This document shows, piece after piece, positions 8,842 through 17,198 of a stretch of DNA of 64,000 nucleotides (positions are counted from its first letter, which is position 1; each line of letters opens with the position of its first letter). The position numbers and the translations under genes are program-made. The notes under the pieces were generated by a model. That model was not told the origin of the DNA. It saw nothing but the letters and a program-made list of their open reading frames with translations, and did not search any database. Source of the stretch: Clostridia bacterium (GTDB lineage: Bacteria > Bacillota > Clostridia > Christensenellales > Christensenellaceae); assembly GCA_017439085.1 (NCBI GenBank), contig JAFRTU010000010.1, positions 47,312 to 111,311 of the forward strand, written 5' to 3'.

Positions 8842-9648
8842 ATGGCATATAAACTTATCGCAATAGATATGGACGGCACTCTGTTCACGGATGACAAGGA
8901 GATCACCGAAAGATCCCTTAAGGCCATGCATGATGCAGAGGCAGCCGGAGCATATGTCGTGCTGGCATCCGGAAGGATGGCTGCAAACGTAAAGGAACTG
9001 GCAAAATCCCTCGGGCTCAATTCCCCTGCCATCTGCGGAGGAGGAAGCCAGGTTGTGGACAAGGACTACAATATCATCCACACCTGCTATATTAAGCCTG
9101 AGATAGCAAAGCAGGTCATGGATACCTGCAAGGAACTCGGTCTGTATTTCCAGATCTTCGAGGACGGCAATTTCATATTCGAGAAGCACACCCCTTATTC
9201 CGACATATATCACGGTATAAGCGGACTGAATCCCGTAGAAGATCCGGACATATTCAAGAGAGAGGTCGTCAATACTCCGAAGATACTTATAATAGAAGAG
9301 GCTGAAAGGCTGCAGCAGGTCCAGGAGATCCTGAAGGAGAGATTCCCGATGCTCAACATCGGCAGATCCCGCCCGACGTTCCTGGAGCTCAATAACCCCG
9401 AGGGCAACAAGGGCGTTGCTCTGAAGGTCCTGGCTGAGAAACTGGGGCTCTCACAGGATGAGCTCATAGCCATCGGAGACAACCAGATAGATGCTCCGAT
9501 GATCGAATATGCCGGGCTCGGAGTTGCGGTAGGAAATGCTCTTGACGAGATCAAGGCCATCTCCCAGTATGTATCTGCAGACAACAATCATGAGGGAGTC
9601 ACCGAGGTGATCGAGAAGTTCATACTCGGACATGAATACAACGAATAA
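8842..9648 (+). CDS. Cof-type HAD phosphatase
   Basis: This 268-residue protein belongs to the Cof/YidA branch of the haloacid dehalogenase superfamily, which dephosphorylates small metabolites such as sugar phosphates. Motif I is AIDMDGTLF near the N-terminus with the nucleophilic and acid/base Asp residues. Motif IV is GDNQIDAPM near residue 212, followed by GVAVGNA. The cap domain lies between them. It is 17 bases upstream of hprK and probably transcribed with it. The substrate cannot be read from the sequence. Confidence 0.9.
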   Translation: MAYKLIAIDMDGTLFTDDKEITERSLKAMHDAEAAGAYVVLASGRMAANVKELAKSLGLNSPAICGGGSQVVDKDYNIIHTCYIKPEIAKQVMDTCKELGLYFQIFEDGNFIFEKHTPYSDIYHGISGLNPVEDPDIFKREVVNTPKILIIEEAERLQQVQEILKERFPMLNIGRSRPTFLELNNPEGNKGVALKVLAEKLGLSQDELIAIGDNQIDAPMIEYAGLGVAVGNALDEIKAISQYVSADNNHEGVTEVIEKFILGHEYNE

Positions 9649-9665
9649 GGATTCAAAGGCACAGA

Positions 9666-10580
9666 ATGAAAAAGACCAAGATCAGAGTCAGAAAATTCAT
9701 AGAGCAGCTGGGACTCATCCCCCTGTACATCGGAAAACAGGAGAGCTTTGACATCCCAATAAGCGACCCGAACAGACCCGGACTGCAGCTCAGCGGATTC
9801 TTCGAATACTTCTCCCATGACAGGGTGCAGCTATTCGGAAAAGGCGAGATGCACTATCTGAAGAGTCTGGACAGGGATGTTGCGCGCGCGAGGCTCGAAC
9901 GCTATTTCAGCGGAAATATCCCATGTGTCGTGATCTCCAACGGGCAGAAGCCGGACGATATGCTTGTCGACATAGCAAGGCAGTATGATGTTCCTCTTTT
10001 CCTCTCGAACATGGACACGATGAAGCTCTCCAACAAGATCTCCACATTCCTCGATGCAGAGCTTGCTCCCACCATAGCCCGCCACGGCGGTCTCATAGAC
10101 GTATACGGAGTGGGCATACTCTTGACAGGCGAATCAGGTATAGGAAAGAGCGAGACCGCTCTTGAGCTCATAAAGCGCGGTCACAGGATGATAGCGGACG
10201 ACGTGGTCGAGATCACGAAGATCTCCGACAATACACTTGTCGGAAAAGCTCCTGACGTGATAAGACACCTCATGGAGGTGAGAGGACTCGGTCTGGTGGA
10301 CATCTCCACTCTGTACGGGATGGGTTCCGTAATGGAAGCCAAGACCATAACCCTTAGGATCCATCTGGCCTCCGGAGATATTCAGGACGTGGACAGGCTA
10401 GGAGTCAACACCGAATATACCAATCTGCTCGGGATCGACATACCGAAGATCACCATCCCGGTCCGTCCCGGAAGGAACATGGCAGTCATTATAGAAGTCG
10501 CAGCCATGAACTTCCGTCTGAAGACTATGGGCATGAGCGCAACGGATTCTCTTGACCCGGAGATACTGAGGCTCCTTTGA
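9666..10580 (+). CDS. hprK: HPr kinase/phosphorylase
   Basis: HprK phosphorylates HPr on Ser46 with ATP and also removes that phosphate, setting carbon catabolite control in Gram-positive bacteria. The 304-residue protein has the expected two-domain length. The active-site His is at 140, the P-loop GESGIGKS is at 155-162, and the family signature EVRGLGLVDI is at 204-213. Its likely substrate, an HPr-like protein with Ser46, is encoded four genes downstream. A strong terminator follows, so the rest of the cluster has a separate promoter. Confidence 0.96.
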   Translation: MKKTKIRVRKFIEQLGLIPLYIGKQESFDIPISDPNRPGLQLSGFFEYFSHDRVQLFGKGEMHYLKSLDRDVARARLERYFSGNIPCVVISNGQKPDDMLVDIARQYDVPLFLSNMDTMKLSNKISTFLDAELAPTIARHGGLIDVYGVGILLTGESGIGKSETALELIKRGHRMIADDVVEITKISDNTLVGKAPDVIRHLMEVRGLGLVDISTLYGMGSVMEAKTITLRIHLASGDIQDVDRLGVNTEYTNLLGIDIPKITIPVRPGRNMAVIIEVAAMNFRLKTMGMSATDSLDPEILRLL

Positions 10581-10597
10581 TATGATCGTTATAGGAA

Positions 10598-10631
10598 GGG
10601 CTGTCCGCCAGGAGGCGGACGGCTCTTTTTT
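10598..10631 (+). terminator. Intrinsic terminator of hprK
   Basis: A 12-pair stem (10598-10609 with 10614-10625, two G-U pairs) with an AGGA loop is followed by a T-run. Confidence 0.85.
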
Positions 10632-10636
10632 GTTTA

Positions 10637-10665
10637 TTGAAGAGCCCTTTCCCATAGAGTAAAAT
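10637..10665 (+). promoter_or_regulatory. Promoter of murB-rapZ-whiA
   Basis: TTGAAG (10637-10642) and TAAAAT (10660-10665) are 17 bases apart, directly after the hprK terminator. The predicted leader is only about 14 bases. The -10 covers an upstream in-frame TTG, which argues against starting murB there. Confidence 0.55.
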
Positions 10666-10685
10666 TGATACTGGGAGAATATGAC

Positions 10686-11600
10686 ATGGATAAGAAACTG
10701 CTGGACATACTTGATGCTTCAGGCATCGAATATTTGGAAAATGCTCCGTTGAGCGAACTTACGACCTTCCGCACCGGCGGCAAGGCCGCTCTGGTGGTAT
10801 ATCCGAAGGACGAAGCCCAGACGGCAATGCTCATAGGTCTCTTCGGAAAAGAATTGACCGTCCTCGGAAACGGTTCCAACGTACTCGCAAGTGACTGCGG
10901 ATATGACGGTGTCATACTCACTCTTCAGAAATACATGACATCCGTACACATTGAAGGGAACATAGTCATGGCGGATGCAGGCATCAGGCTTTCAAAACTT
11001 GTGCTGGAAACCATCAACAGCGGGCTCTCCGGTCTTGAATTTGCAGCAGGTATCCCCGGTACCCTTGGTGGCGGTATCTACATGAATGCAGGTGCCTATG
11101 ACGGTACTCTCTCGGAATTCATCAGTTCTGTAAGAGCCATGGACAAAAACGGATACATACATACCATACCCGCAGAGGACTGTGCTTTTGACTACAGGCA
11201 CAGCATATTCATGGAGAGGGATCTCATCATCCTCGGCTGCACATTCATTCTCCGAAAGGGAGACAGAGCCTCCTCTGTCGCAAAGGTCAATGATCTGAAT
11301 CAGAGAAGGAAATCAAAGCAGCCCCTTGAGTATCCAAGTGCAGGCAGTACCTTCAAAAGACCCAGTGGTCACTATGCCGGAGCGCTTATTGAGGCTTCCG
11401 GACTTAAAGGCTGTACCATAGGCGGAGCCCAGGTATCCGAAAAGCATGCCGGCTTCATAATAAACAAGGGAGATGCGACTTCGAAGGATGTTTATGAACT
11501 GATCGAACATGTCAGGAAAAAGGTCCTTGAGGATTCGGGAGTGGAACTGGAACCTGAGGTAAGGTTCCTCGGAAGATTCGATACGGAGGATAACAGATGA
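10686..11600 (+). CDS. murB: UDP-N-acetylenolpyruvoylglucosamine reductase
   Basis: MurB reduces the enolpyruvyl group of UDP-GlcNAc-enolpyruvate to give UDP-MurNAc, a cytoplasmic step of peptidoglycan synthesis that uses FAD and NADPH. The 304-residue protein shows the FAD-binding GNGSNVL segment, GGGIYMNAGAYDG, YRHS, the catalytic Ser within SAGSTFKRP, and the C-terminal Glu in LEPEVRFLG. This is the shorter type II pattern usual in Firmicutes. The ATG at 10686 has a GGGAG site 8 bases upstream. It overlaps rapZ by 4 bases. Confidence 0.95.
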   Translation: MDKKLLDILDASGIEYLENAPLSELTTFRTGGKAALVVYPKDEAQTAMLIGLFGKELTVLGNGSNVLASDCGYDGVILTLQKYMTSVHIEGNIVMADAGIRLSKLVLETINSGLSGLEFAAGIPGTLGGGIYMNAGAYDGTLSEFISSVRAMDKNGYIHTIPAEDCAFDYRHSIFMERDLIILGCTFILRKGDRASSVAKVNDLNQRRKSKQPLEYPSAGSTFKRPSGHYAGALIEASGLKGCTIGGAQVSEKHAGFIINKGDATSKDVYELIEHVRKKVLEDSGVELEPEVRFLGRFDTEDNR

Positions 11601-12496
11601 ACGTAACCATCATTACAGGCATATCAGGTGCGGGAAAGTCTACTGCATTAAAGGCACTTGAAGATATAGATTTCCTCTGTACTGACAATATACCTCCAAA
11701 GCTGATCCCGGAATTCGTAAAGCTCTGCATGGACTCCACCAATGCTCCGAGAAATATAGGACTCGCTACTGACCTCAGGGTCGGAAGCATGTTCGATACG
11801 ATATTCGACGCCATAACCGAGCTGAGAGAGATGAACATAGACCTTGACATCATATTCCTTGACTGTCAGGACAACATCCTCGTTAGCAGATATACACAGA
11901 CGAGAAGGAAACATCCTCTCTCGGGAAGCGGAAACATCCTTTCGGGAATATTCACTGAAAGAGAACGGCTCCAGAGGATCAAGGAGATGGCGACCTATGT
12001 CATTGATACCTCTACATACAGCAACAGGAAGCTCGCCTCCGTGATCCAGTCAAGATACACGAACAGTTCCGATCAGAGACTCCTCATTTCAGTCATCACC
12101 TTCGGATACAAGAGAGGTATCCCGATGGATGCCGATCTGGTGTTCGACATGAGGTTCCTGCCAAATCCTTTCTATATCGAGAAATACCGCATGAGCACGG
12201 GTCTCAATGACGATGTCAGGGATTATGTATTCAGTTTCGATGAGGCTAACTATTTCCTTGACCATCTTACTGAGATGGTAATACACCTGTCTCCGTTCTT
12301 CCTTCAGCAGGACAAGAAGCAGCTCACCATAGCCATCGGCTGTACGGGAGGCATGCACAGGAGCGTTGCCATGGGAGAAGCCCTCTATCACAGGCTCTCC
12401 GTGCTCAACTGCAGAGTAGCCCTCGAACACAGAGACATCACTCTGGAACAGAATTCAGTAAGGGAAAGATTCCTTCCGAAAGATAAAGAGTCCTGA
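11597..12496 (+). CDS. rapZ: RapZ/YvcJ P-loop nucleotide-binding protein
   Basis: RapZ-family proteins bind nucleotides; the E. coli member guides a small RNA to RNase E, while the B. subtilis homologue YvcJ binds and hydrolyses nucleotides. The 299-residue protein begins with the Walker A motif GISGAGKST. It has the RRKHPL region and the conserved C-terminal IGCTGGMHRSV. It is coupled to murB by an ATGA overlap and lies one base before whiA. In many Firmicutes yvcK sits between these two genes; here it does not. Confidence 0.93.
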   Translation: MNVTIITGISGAGKSTALKALEDIDFLCTDNIPPKLIPEFVKLCMDSTNAPRNIGLATDLRVGSMFDTIFDAITELREMNIDLDIIFLDCQDNILVSRYTQTRRKHPLSGSGNILSGIFTERERLQRIKEMATYVIDTSTYSNRKLASVIQSRYTNSSDQRLLISVITFGYKRGIPMDADLVFDMRFLPNPFYIEKYRMSTGLNDDVRDYVFSFDEANYFLDHLTEMVIHLSPFFLQQDKKQLTIAIGCTGGMHRSVAMGEALYHRLSVLNCRVALEHRDITLEQNSVRERFLPKDKES

Positions 12497-12497
12497 T

Positions 12498-13442
12498 ATG
12501 ACCGGTTCATTCTCCGAAAAAGTAAAAGAGGAACTGTGCCATGTGAATACCCGTGGAACGGCTCAGGCGGTCTCGGAGCTCGCTGGCATAGTACACACAT
12601 CGGGAAGTATCTTCCTCGGTTCCAACGGAGCCGGACTGCAGATGAGCACCGGAAACAAGAACGTGGTGAACCGGGTCTTTTCCCTTGTGGAAAAAGTCTA
12701 TTCGCTGGAATGTGAGCTTTCTCAGAGTTCTTCTCAGATAATGGATATCCTCTATACCGTAAGGATACGCCCGGACAGCCTTGTTTCTATGCTTAAGGAT
12801 ATGGCCGTCCCCTTCGGTCTCAGTTTCTCAGTAGACACTGATGATCCTGCGTTCAGAAAGCTCATACAGACAAGATCACAGAAGCAGTCCTATATCAGGG
12901 GTTGTCTCCTTGGCGGCGGGGTGATCTCGGATCCTGAAGCCGAATACTCCCTTGAGATCCTCTCAAGCTCCGAGGAGAGCGCCAATGCCATACGCCAGGT
13001 GCTTTCTGAGCTGGATATCCAGGCCAGGATCTCAAAAAGGGGCGATCAGTTCAGGACCTATGTGAAGGATGTTTCATCTGTCTCAGAGGTGCTCACTCTG
13101 ACAGGTGCCCATGGTGCAGTCCTCCAGCTTGAAGATATCCGTCTTGTAAGGGAGATCAGGAACAACGTCAACCGTCAGATAAACTTCGAAAATGCGAATA
13201 TCGACAAGACCATCGATTCTGCTCAAAGACAGTTGCTGAACATAAGGTATATAATGGATACGAAGGGACTTGACTTTCTGTCCCCCGCTCTCAGGGAGGC
13301 AGCACAGCTGAGACTCGAGAATCCCGAAGCGACCCTACAGGAGCTCTCCCAGTTCTCAGACGGGATATCCAAGTCCGGTATCAACAACAGACTCAGAAAG
13401 ATCAATTTGATCGCGGATGAGCTCCGCGATGAGAATATATAA
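12498..13442 (+). CDS. whiA: WhiA DNA-binding protein
   Basis: WhiA has a degenerate LAGLIDADG homing-endonuclease-like N-terminal part fused to a C-terminal helix-turn-helix. In Streptomyces it controls sporulation genes; in B. subtilis it affects division and chromosome segregation. The 314-residue protein has the typical SFSEKVKEEL opening, the RGCLLGGGVISDP segment at about residue 135, and a C-terminal HTH with ISKSGINNRLRKI. It is cotranscribed with rapZ. Confidence 0.93.
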   Translation: MTGSFSEKVKEELCHVNTRGTAQAVSELAGIVHTSGSIFLGSNGAGLQMSTGNKNVVNRVFSLVEKVYSLECELSQSSSQIMDILYTVRIRPDSLVSMLKDMAVPFGLSFSVDTDDPAFRKLIQTRSQKQSYIRGCLLGGGVISDPEAEYSLEILSSSEESANAIRQVLSELDIQARISKRGDQFRTYVKDVSSVSEVLTLTGAHGAVLQLEDIRLVREIRNNVNRQINFENANIDKTIDSAQRQLLNIRYIMDTKGLDFLSPALREAAQLRLENPEATLQELSQFSDGISKSGINNRLRKINLIADELRDENI

Positions 13443-13460
13443 GGCCGAACGGCCTGTTTT
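13442..13460 (+). terminator. Weak hairpin between whiA and the HPr gene
   Basis: A 5-pair GC-rich stem (AGGCC/GGCCT, loop GAAC) is followed by GTTTTA. It may attenuate transcription into the HPr gene or simply reduce readthrough; it is too short to be called a strong terminator. Confidence 0.35.
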
Positions 13461-13474
13461 ACGGGGGTAAAGAA

Positions 13475-13741
13475 ATGCTTTACAAGGACATTGAGATCGA
13501 GATCCCTGATGGCCTTCATCCCAAGACTTCCGTAGAGCTCACACAACTGGCAAACAGCTTTGAATCCCAGCTCCTGCTGGAGTTCGGAAACAAAATGGTG
13601 AATGCCAAGAGCATAATGGGAATGCTTACCCTGTCCGTTCCTGCGGGTGAGACTATCACGCTTATGGCTAACGGCAAGGATGAGGAAGAGGCTGTAAAGA
13701 AGATCACAGAATTCTTTAATGATCTGACCTGCAACAATTAA
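13475..13741 (+). CDS. HPr-family phosphocarrier with altered His15 loop
   Basis: This is an 88-residue HPr-fold protein. His is at position 15 and Ser at position 46, in the canonical KSIMG context, so both phosphorylation sites are present. The active-site loop reads GLHPKTS, whereas PTS HPr normally reads GLHARPA: the conserved Arg17 and Pro18 are replaced by Lys and Thr. Its place at the end of a rapZ-whiA cluster matches crh of B. subtilis, but Crh has Gln at 15. It could be a regulatory HPr, a Crh-like target of HprK, or still a PTS carrier. No ptsI is nearby. Confidence 0.85.
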   Translation: MLYKDIEIEIPDGLHPKTSVELTQLANSFESQLLLEFGNKMVNAKSIMGMLTLSVPAGETITLMANGKDEEEAVKKITEFFNDLTCNN

Positions 13742-13749
13742 AAACAGCA

Positions 13750-13790
13750 AAAAGTCAACCGCATCTCAGGAAGCGGTTGACTTTTGTTTT
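13750..13790 (+). terminator. Intrinsic terminator after the HPr gene
   Basis: A perfect 13-pair stem (13750-13762 with 13773-13785) is followed by GTTTT, closing the murB-rapZ-whiA-HPr unit. Confidence 0.85.
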
Positions 13791-13838
13791 AAGCGAATCT
13801 ATTCTGAATCTGTGAACTCAGAACCGGGAGAGTACAAC

Positions 13839-14381
13839 ATGAAAGCAAAAGAGATCGCTTATATCGGGATCAATACGGCACTTATGATAATATGCTCATG
13901 GATCTCCGTTCCTGCCGCCGTTCCCTTCACCCTTCAGACTTTTGCAGTATTTCTCATCGCGGATCTCTTCACACTAAAGATCTCGATGTGGTCCATGATG
14001 GTATATCTCCTGCTCGGTCTTATGGGATTTCCTGCTTTTTCAGGTATGAAGGGAGGAATATCGGTTCTTATGGGACCTACGGGAGGATACATCATCGGAT
14101 TCGTATTTTCGGTACTCTTTGTAGAAAAGTTAAAAAAGCCCGATTCTCTCATGGGACTTTTCATCCCTGATCTCATCGGGCTTTTTATATGCTATCTGTT
14201 TGGTTCATTATGGTTCTTTCTTGCTTTTAAAGGACCGGATAACGGTGTCTCTGTGGTCCGGGTACTGGAGCTGTGTGTACTGCCCTTCATCATTCCGGAT
14301 ACGCTGAAACTTCTTCTTGCTTCCTTCTGCAGTCAGAAGCTCAGGAGATTTACAGATCCTTCTTTTCAAGATAGTCCCTGA
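13839..14381 (+). CDS. bioY: BioY biotin ECF transporter S component
   Basis: BioY is the membrane substrate-binding subunit for biotin uptake. The 180-residue protein is almost entirely hydrophobic, with about six membrane segments. It shows the BioY pattern of VPFTLQTFAV near the N-terminus and the MGPTGGYIIGF segment near residue 80. I chose the ATG at 13839 because GGGAG lies 8 bases before it; an upstream in-frame GTG has no such site. There is no dedicated ATPase next to it, so it could share the ECF T and A modules encoded further along or elsewhere. Its 3' end overlaps the convergent aroQ by 32 bases. Confidence 0.92.
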   Translation: MKAKEIAYIGINTALMIICSWISVPAAVPFTLQTFAVFLIADLFTLKISMWSMMVYLLLGLMGFPAFSGMKGGISVLMGPTGGYIIGFVFSVLFVEKLKKPDSLMGLFIPDLIGLFICYLFGSLWFFLAFKGPDNGVSVVRVLELCVLPFIIPDTLKLLLASFCSQKLRRFTDPSFQDSP

Positions 14382-14796
14382 GGAAGAGCATTGCTTCCCT
14401 GTATCCTTCGAATCCCTTTCCGTATACTGACTTTATGCATACGAGGGAAGGGTATGACACATGCCTGAATTCATCTCTGGAATAGATGTCTGACAGATGT
14501 ACCTCCACGCTTGGGATGCTCACCGCCTTCAGGGCATCGAGTATCGCAACGCTGGTATGGGTATATGCGGCAGGGTTTATCACGATCCCGTCTATCTTCT
14601 CAAAATATGCTTCCTGGATCCTGTCCACGATAGCTCCCTCATGATTCGACTGGAACAGCGATACCTCTATCGCCTCCTCCTCAGCTGTCTTCTTTATGAA
14701 ATCTATCAGGTCTTCGTAAGTCCTGCTTCCGTAGATCCCCGGTTCTCTTATGCCTATGAAATTGATATTAGGTCCGTTTATCACGAGTATCTTCAT
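14350..14796 (-). CDS. aroQ: Type II 3-dehydroquinate dehydratase
   Basis: AroQ converts 3-dehydroquinate to 3-dehydroshikimate, step three of the shikimate pathway. The 148-residue protein has the type II signature NGPNIN at the start, the loop Tyr near residue 22, FQSNHEG, INPAAYTHTS, and EVHLSDIYSRDEFR. It is the last gene of the aromatic operon, four bases after the aroE-aroK fusion. Its last 32 bases overlap the end of bioY on the opposite strand, and I see no separate terminator. Confidence 0.96.
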   Translation of the reverse strand: MKILVINGPNINFIGIREPGIYGSRTYEDLIDFIKKTAEEEAIEVSLFQSNHEGAIVDRIQEAYFEKIDGIVINPAAYTHTSVAILDALKAVSIPSVEVHLSDIYSRDEFRHVSYPSLVCIKSVYGKGFEGYREAMLFLRDYLEKKDL

Positions 14797-14799
14797 GTC

Positions 14800-16029
14800 T
14801 CATTCTCCCTTAAGATGACGTATTATCTCTTCAGCCTTGTTCCTGGCGCCTTCACAGCTGACTCTGAAACCGCTCCATGAGATGTAGGAATCCATCCTCT
14901 CTTCAGCCAGTTCTTCAAGAGGCCTTGAAAGCGATATGGGTCTCCCCTTTACGGACAGTTCATTAAGAGGTCTGTCAATGAACACCACCGTTCCGTTCTG
15001 CCTTAAAAGATCCCTGTTCTCAGCTCTCGTTACTACGCCTCCGCCTGTGGATATGATCTTTCCCGTCTTCTTGCTCAGTTCCTTCAGGATCTCGGTCTCC
15101 AGTATCCTGAACTCTCCCTCACCGAATCTGCTGAAGAATTCCGGAATGGACATTCCCGCTCTCTCCACCAGCTCCCTGTCACAGTCTATCTGTTCCCTGC
15201 CGAGCATCGAAGCGAGATTCTTTCCGACCGATGACTTACCGGATCCCGGCATACCTATAAGGATGATGTTCTCGGTCTCGAATATCATCTTTCTGAGTAT
15301 CCTCTCCACCTCTGAGTCGGGTATCGTCGTATCCTGGAATATCTCGGACGCTCTCTTTGCCTGTGCGACCAGCATCGGAAGCCCGTTGATGCACGGGATA
15401 CCAAGGTCCATGGCATCGAGTATCAGTTTTGTCCTGAGCGGATTATAGATGACGTCTATGACCCCTTTCAGGTCTCTGAACATGGAAAGATCGATGAGGC
15501 TCTCCCCGTTCCCGGGATACATGCCGACAGGGGTGGTGTTCACTATGATCTCAGCATCCTGATTCCTGGAGATATTCTCATAGTTGTCTTCTCCCGATCT
15601 TGAGATTATCCTTATCTCCCCTGCTCCGGCTTCCTTAAGGACGGTCCTTGCGGTCAGGGACGCCCCGCCGCTGCCAAGCACTATGGCCTTTTTTCCGGTG
15701 ATATCGACTCCGAGCCCCTTTATGAGATACATGAAGCCGTCATAATCGGTATTGTCTCCGTACAGGGTGCCGTCTTCTCTTTTCTTTACTGTGTTCACAC
15801 AGCCTATGCTCTCCGCCTTTTTCGATATCTCATCAAGAAAAGGCATTACGGCCTTCTTATATGGGATCGTAACGTTAATGCCGTCAAAATCCTTCTCCGT
15901 CATGAAGCGTGGAAGGTCTTCCTTTGCTACTTCAAAGAGCGAATAAGCATAATCTCCCAGTTCTGCGTGTATCCGGGGCGAGAAGCTGTGCCCAAGTTTT
16001 TCACCAAGCAGTCCGAACACGCCTTTCAT
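14800..16029 (-). CDS. Fused shikimate dehydrogenase - shikimate kinase
   Basis: One 409-residue chain carries steps four and five of the shikimate pathway. Residues 1-250 are an AroE-type dehydrogenase: the catalytic Lys58 in NVTIPYKK, Asp94 in NTDYDG, and the NADP-binding GSGGAS at 119-124. Residues 253-409 are an AroK-type kinase: P-loop GMPGSGKS at 259-266, a DCD shikimate-binding segment near 282, and GGG at 329-331. No stop or frameshift separates the halves. It overlaps the upstream pheA-like gene by 4 bases. Confidence 0.94.
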   Translation of the reverse strand: MKGVFGLLGEKLGHSFSPRIHAELGDYAYSLFEVAKEDLPRFMTEKDFDGINVTIPYKKAVMPFLDEISKKAESIGCVNTVKKREDGTLYGDNTDYDGFMYLIKGLGVDITGKKAIVLGSGGASLTARTVLKEAGAGEIRIISRSGEDNYENISRNQDAEIIVNTTPVGMYPGNGESLIDLSMFRDLKGVIDVIYNPLRTKLILDAMDLGIPCINGLPMLVAQAKRASEIFQDTTIPDSEVERILRKMIFETENIILIGMPGSGKSSVGKNLASMLGREQIDCDRELVERAGMSIPEFFSRFGEGEFRILETEILKELSKKTGKIISTGGGVVTRAENRDLLRQNGTVVFIDRPLNELSVKGRPISLSRPLEELAEERMDSYISWSGFRVSCEGARNKAEEIIRHLKGE

Positions 16030-17186
16030 ATTACCTCCGAATAGCTGCCGAGATACTTGAACTCCTCGGATATCTCCTCCAGCTGAGCCATTATGTTTGA
16101 GAACCTGGCTGAATAGACAGAACTCTCTATGTCGAAATAGAACATGAATTCGAAATCCCTGTCGGGCATTGGCCTCGACTCAAGTTTCAGAAGGTTGATG
16201 TTCAGCGCATAGAACCTTCCGAGCACCTTGTAGAGTGAACCAGGCCTATGAGGGAGGGTCATCATTATGCTCGTCTTATCGGCTCCCGGATATATCTCCA
16301 TGTTCTTTGAGATACATATGAACCTGGTATAGTTGTTTCCCTTGTCCTGCACTGAGTATTCAAGACATTTAAGTCCATAGAGTTCAGCACATGATATGGA
16401 AGAAAGAGCTGCAACATCGTTCCTGTCGGATTCTGCAACCATCTTTGCGGCAAGCGCGGTATTGGCGCAGACCACAGGTCTCGCATTCTTCATGCTTTTC
16501 AGGAACTCCGCGCTCTGGTTAAGGGCCTGTTCGTGTGAATATATCTCCCTTATGTCCTCTTTTCTGGTACCGGGCTTCACGAGGAGATTATGGTCGATCT
16601 TGAGTCTGGTGCTCCTTATGATGAAAAAGTTGTATTTCATCATAAGATCGTATATCTGGTTCACGGAGCCTGCGGTGGAATTCTCGAGCGGAAGCACTCC
16701 GTACTGACATAGTCCGTTCGCAACGGCTGAGAACACTCCCTCAAAGTTGCTGAAATACATTATCGAAGGCTTGAGGAAGAGCTTATCACATGCCTGCTGT
16801 GAGTACGCCCCTTCCACTCCCTTACAGGCCACTATCACGTTTTCGGGGAACAGTGCAGGCGTGTTCTTTATAGCTGACTCTATCTCACCTTCAAGGGGAG
16901 TCTTATCAGTCATGGTGCTGGTCTGGACCGTCCTTCCCAGATCCATTATGTTGGAGAAGAGGGAGTATGCGTAGTCTGAATACTCATCTCCCGCTTCCTT
17001 CGATATCTCGGCAAGCCTGTTCCTTTCATACGATATGTCGGAGCCCGGTATACCGCATTCCTTCTTTATTCCAGCCATCTCTTTAGAGATGTCCATCCTC
17101 TGTCTGAACAGTTCCAGGATCCTGTCATCTGTCTCACGGACGCTCTTTTTCAGTTCTTCAAGTCTTTTCTCATTATCCTTTTCCAT
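16026..17186 (-). CDS. pheA: Bifunctional chorismate mutase / prephenate dehydratase
   Basis: This P-protein-like enzyme converts chorismate to prephenate and then to phenylpyruvate. The 386 residues divide into an all-helical AroQ-class mutase domain (about 1-95, with the LRxxVRxxDxxI-like opening), a prephenate dehydratase domain (about 110-290, with KGVEGAYS, NSTAGSVNQIYDL and the catalytic TRF motif), and a C-terminal ACT domain. The ACT domain contains the ESRP segment that senses phenylalanine in the family. Feedback inhibition by Phe is therefore expected. Confidence 0.94.
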   Translation of the reverse strand: MEKDNEKRLEELKKSVRETDDRILELFRQRMDISKEMAGIKKECGIPGSDISYERNRLAEISKEAGDEYSDYAYSLFSNIMDLGRTVQTSTMTDKTPLEGEIESAIKNTPALFPENVIVACKGVEGAYSQQACDKLFLKPSIMYFSNFEGVFSAVANGLCQYGVLPLENSTAGSVNQIYDLMMKYNFFIIRSTRLKIDHNLLVKPGTRKEDIREIYSHEQALNQSAEFLKSMKNARPVVCANTALAAKMVAESDRNDVAALSSISCAELYGLKCLEYSVQDKGNNYTRFICISKNMEIYPGADKTSIMMTLPHRPGSLYKVLGRFYALNINLLKLESRPMPDRDFEFMFYFDIESSVYSARFSNIMAQLEEISEEFKYLGSYSEVI

Positions 17187-17198
17187 CTCCGTCTCCCT

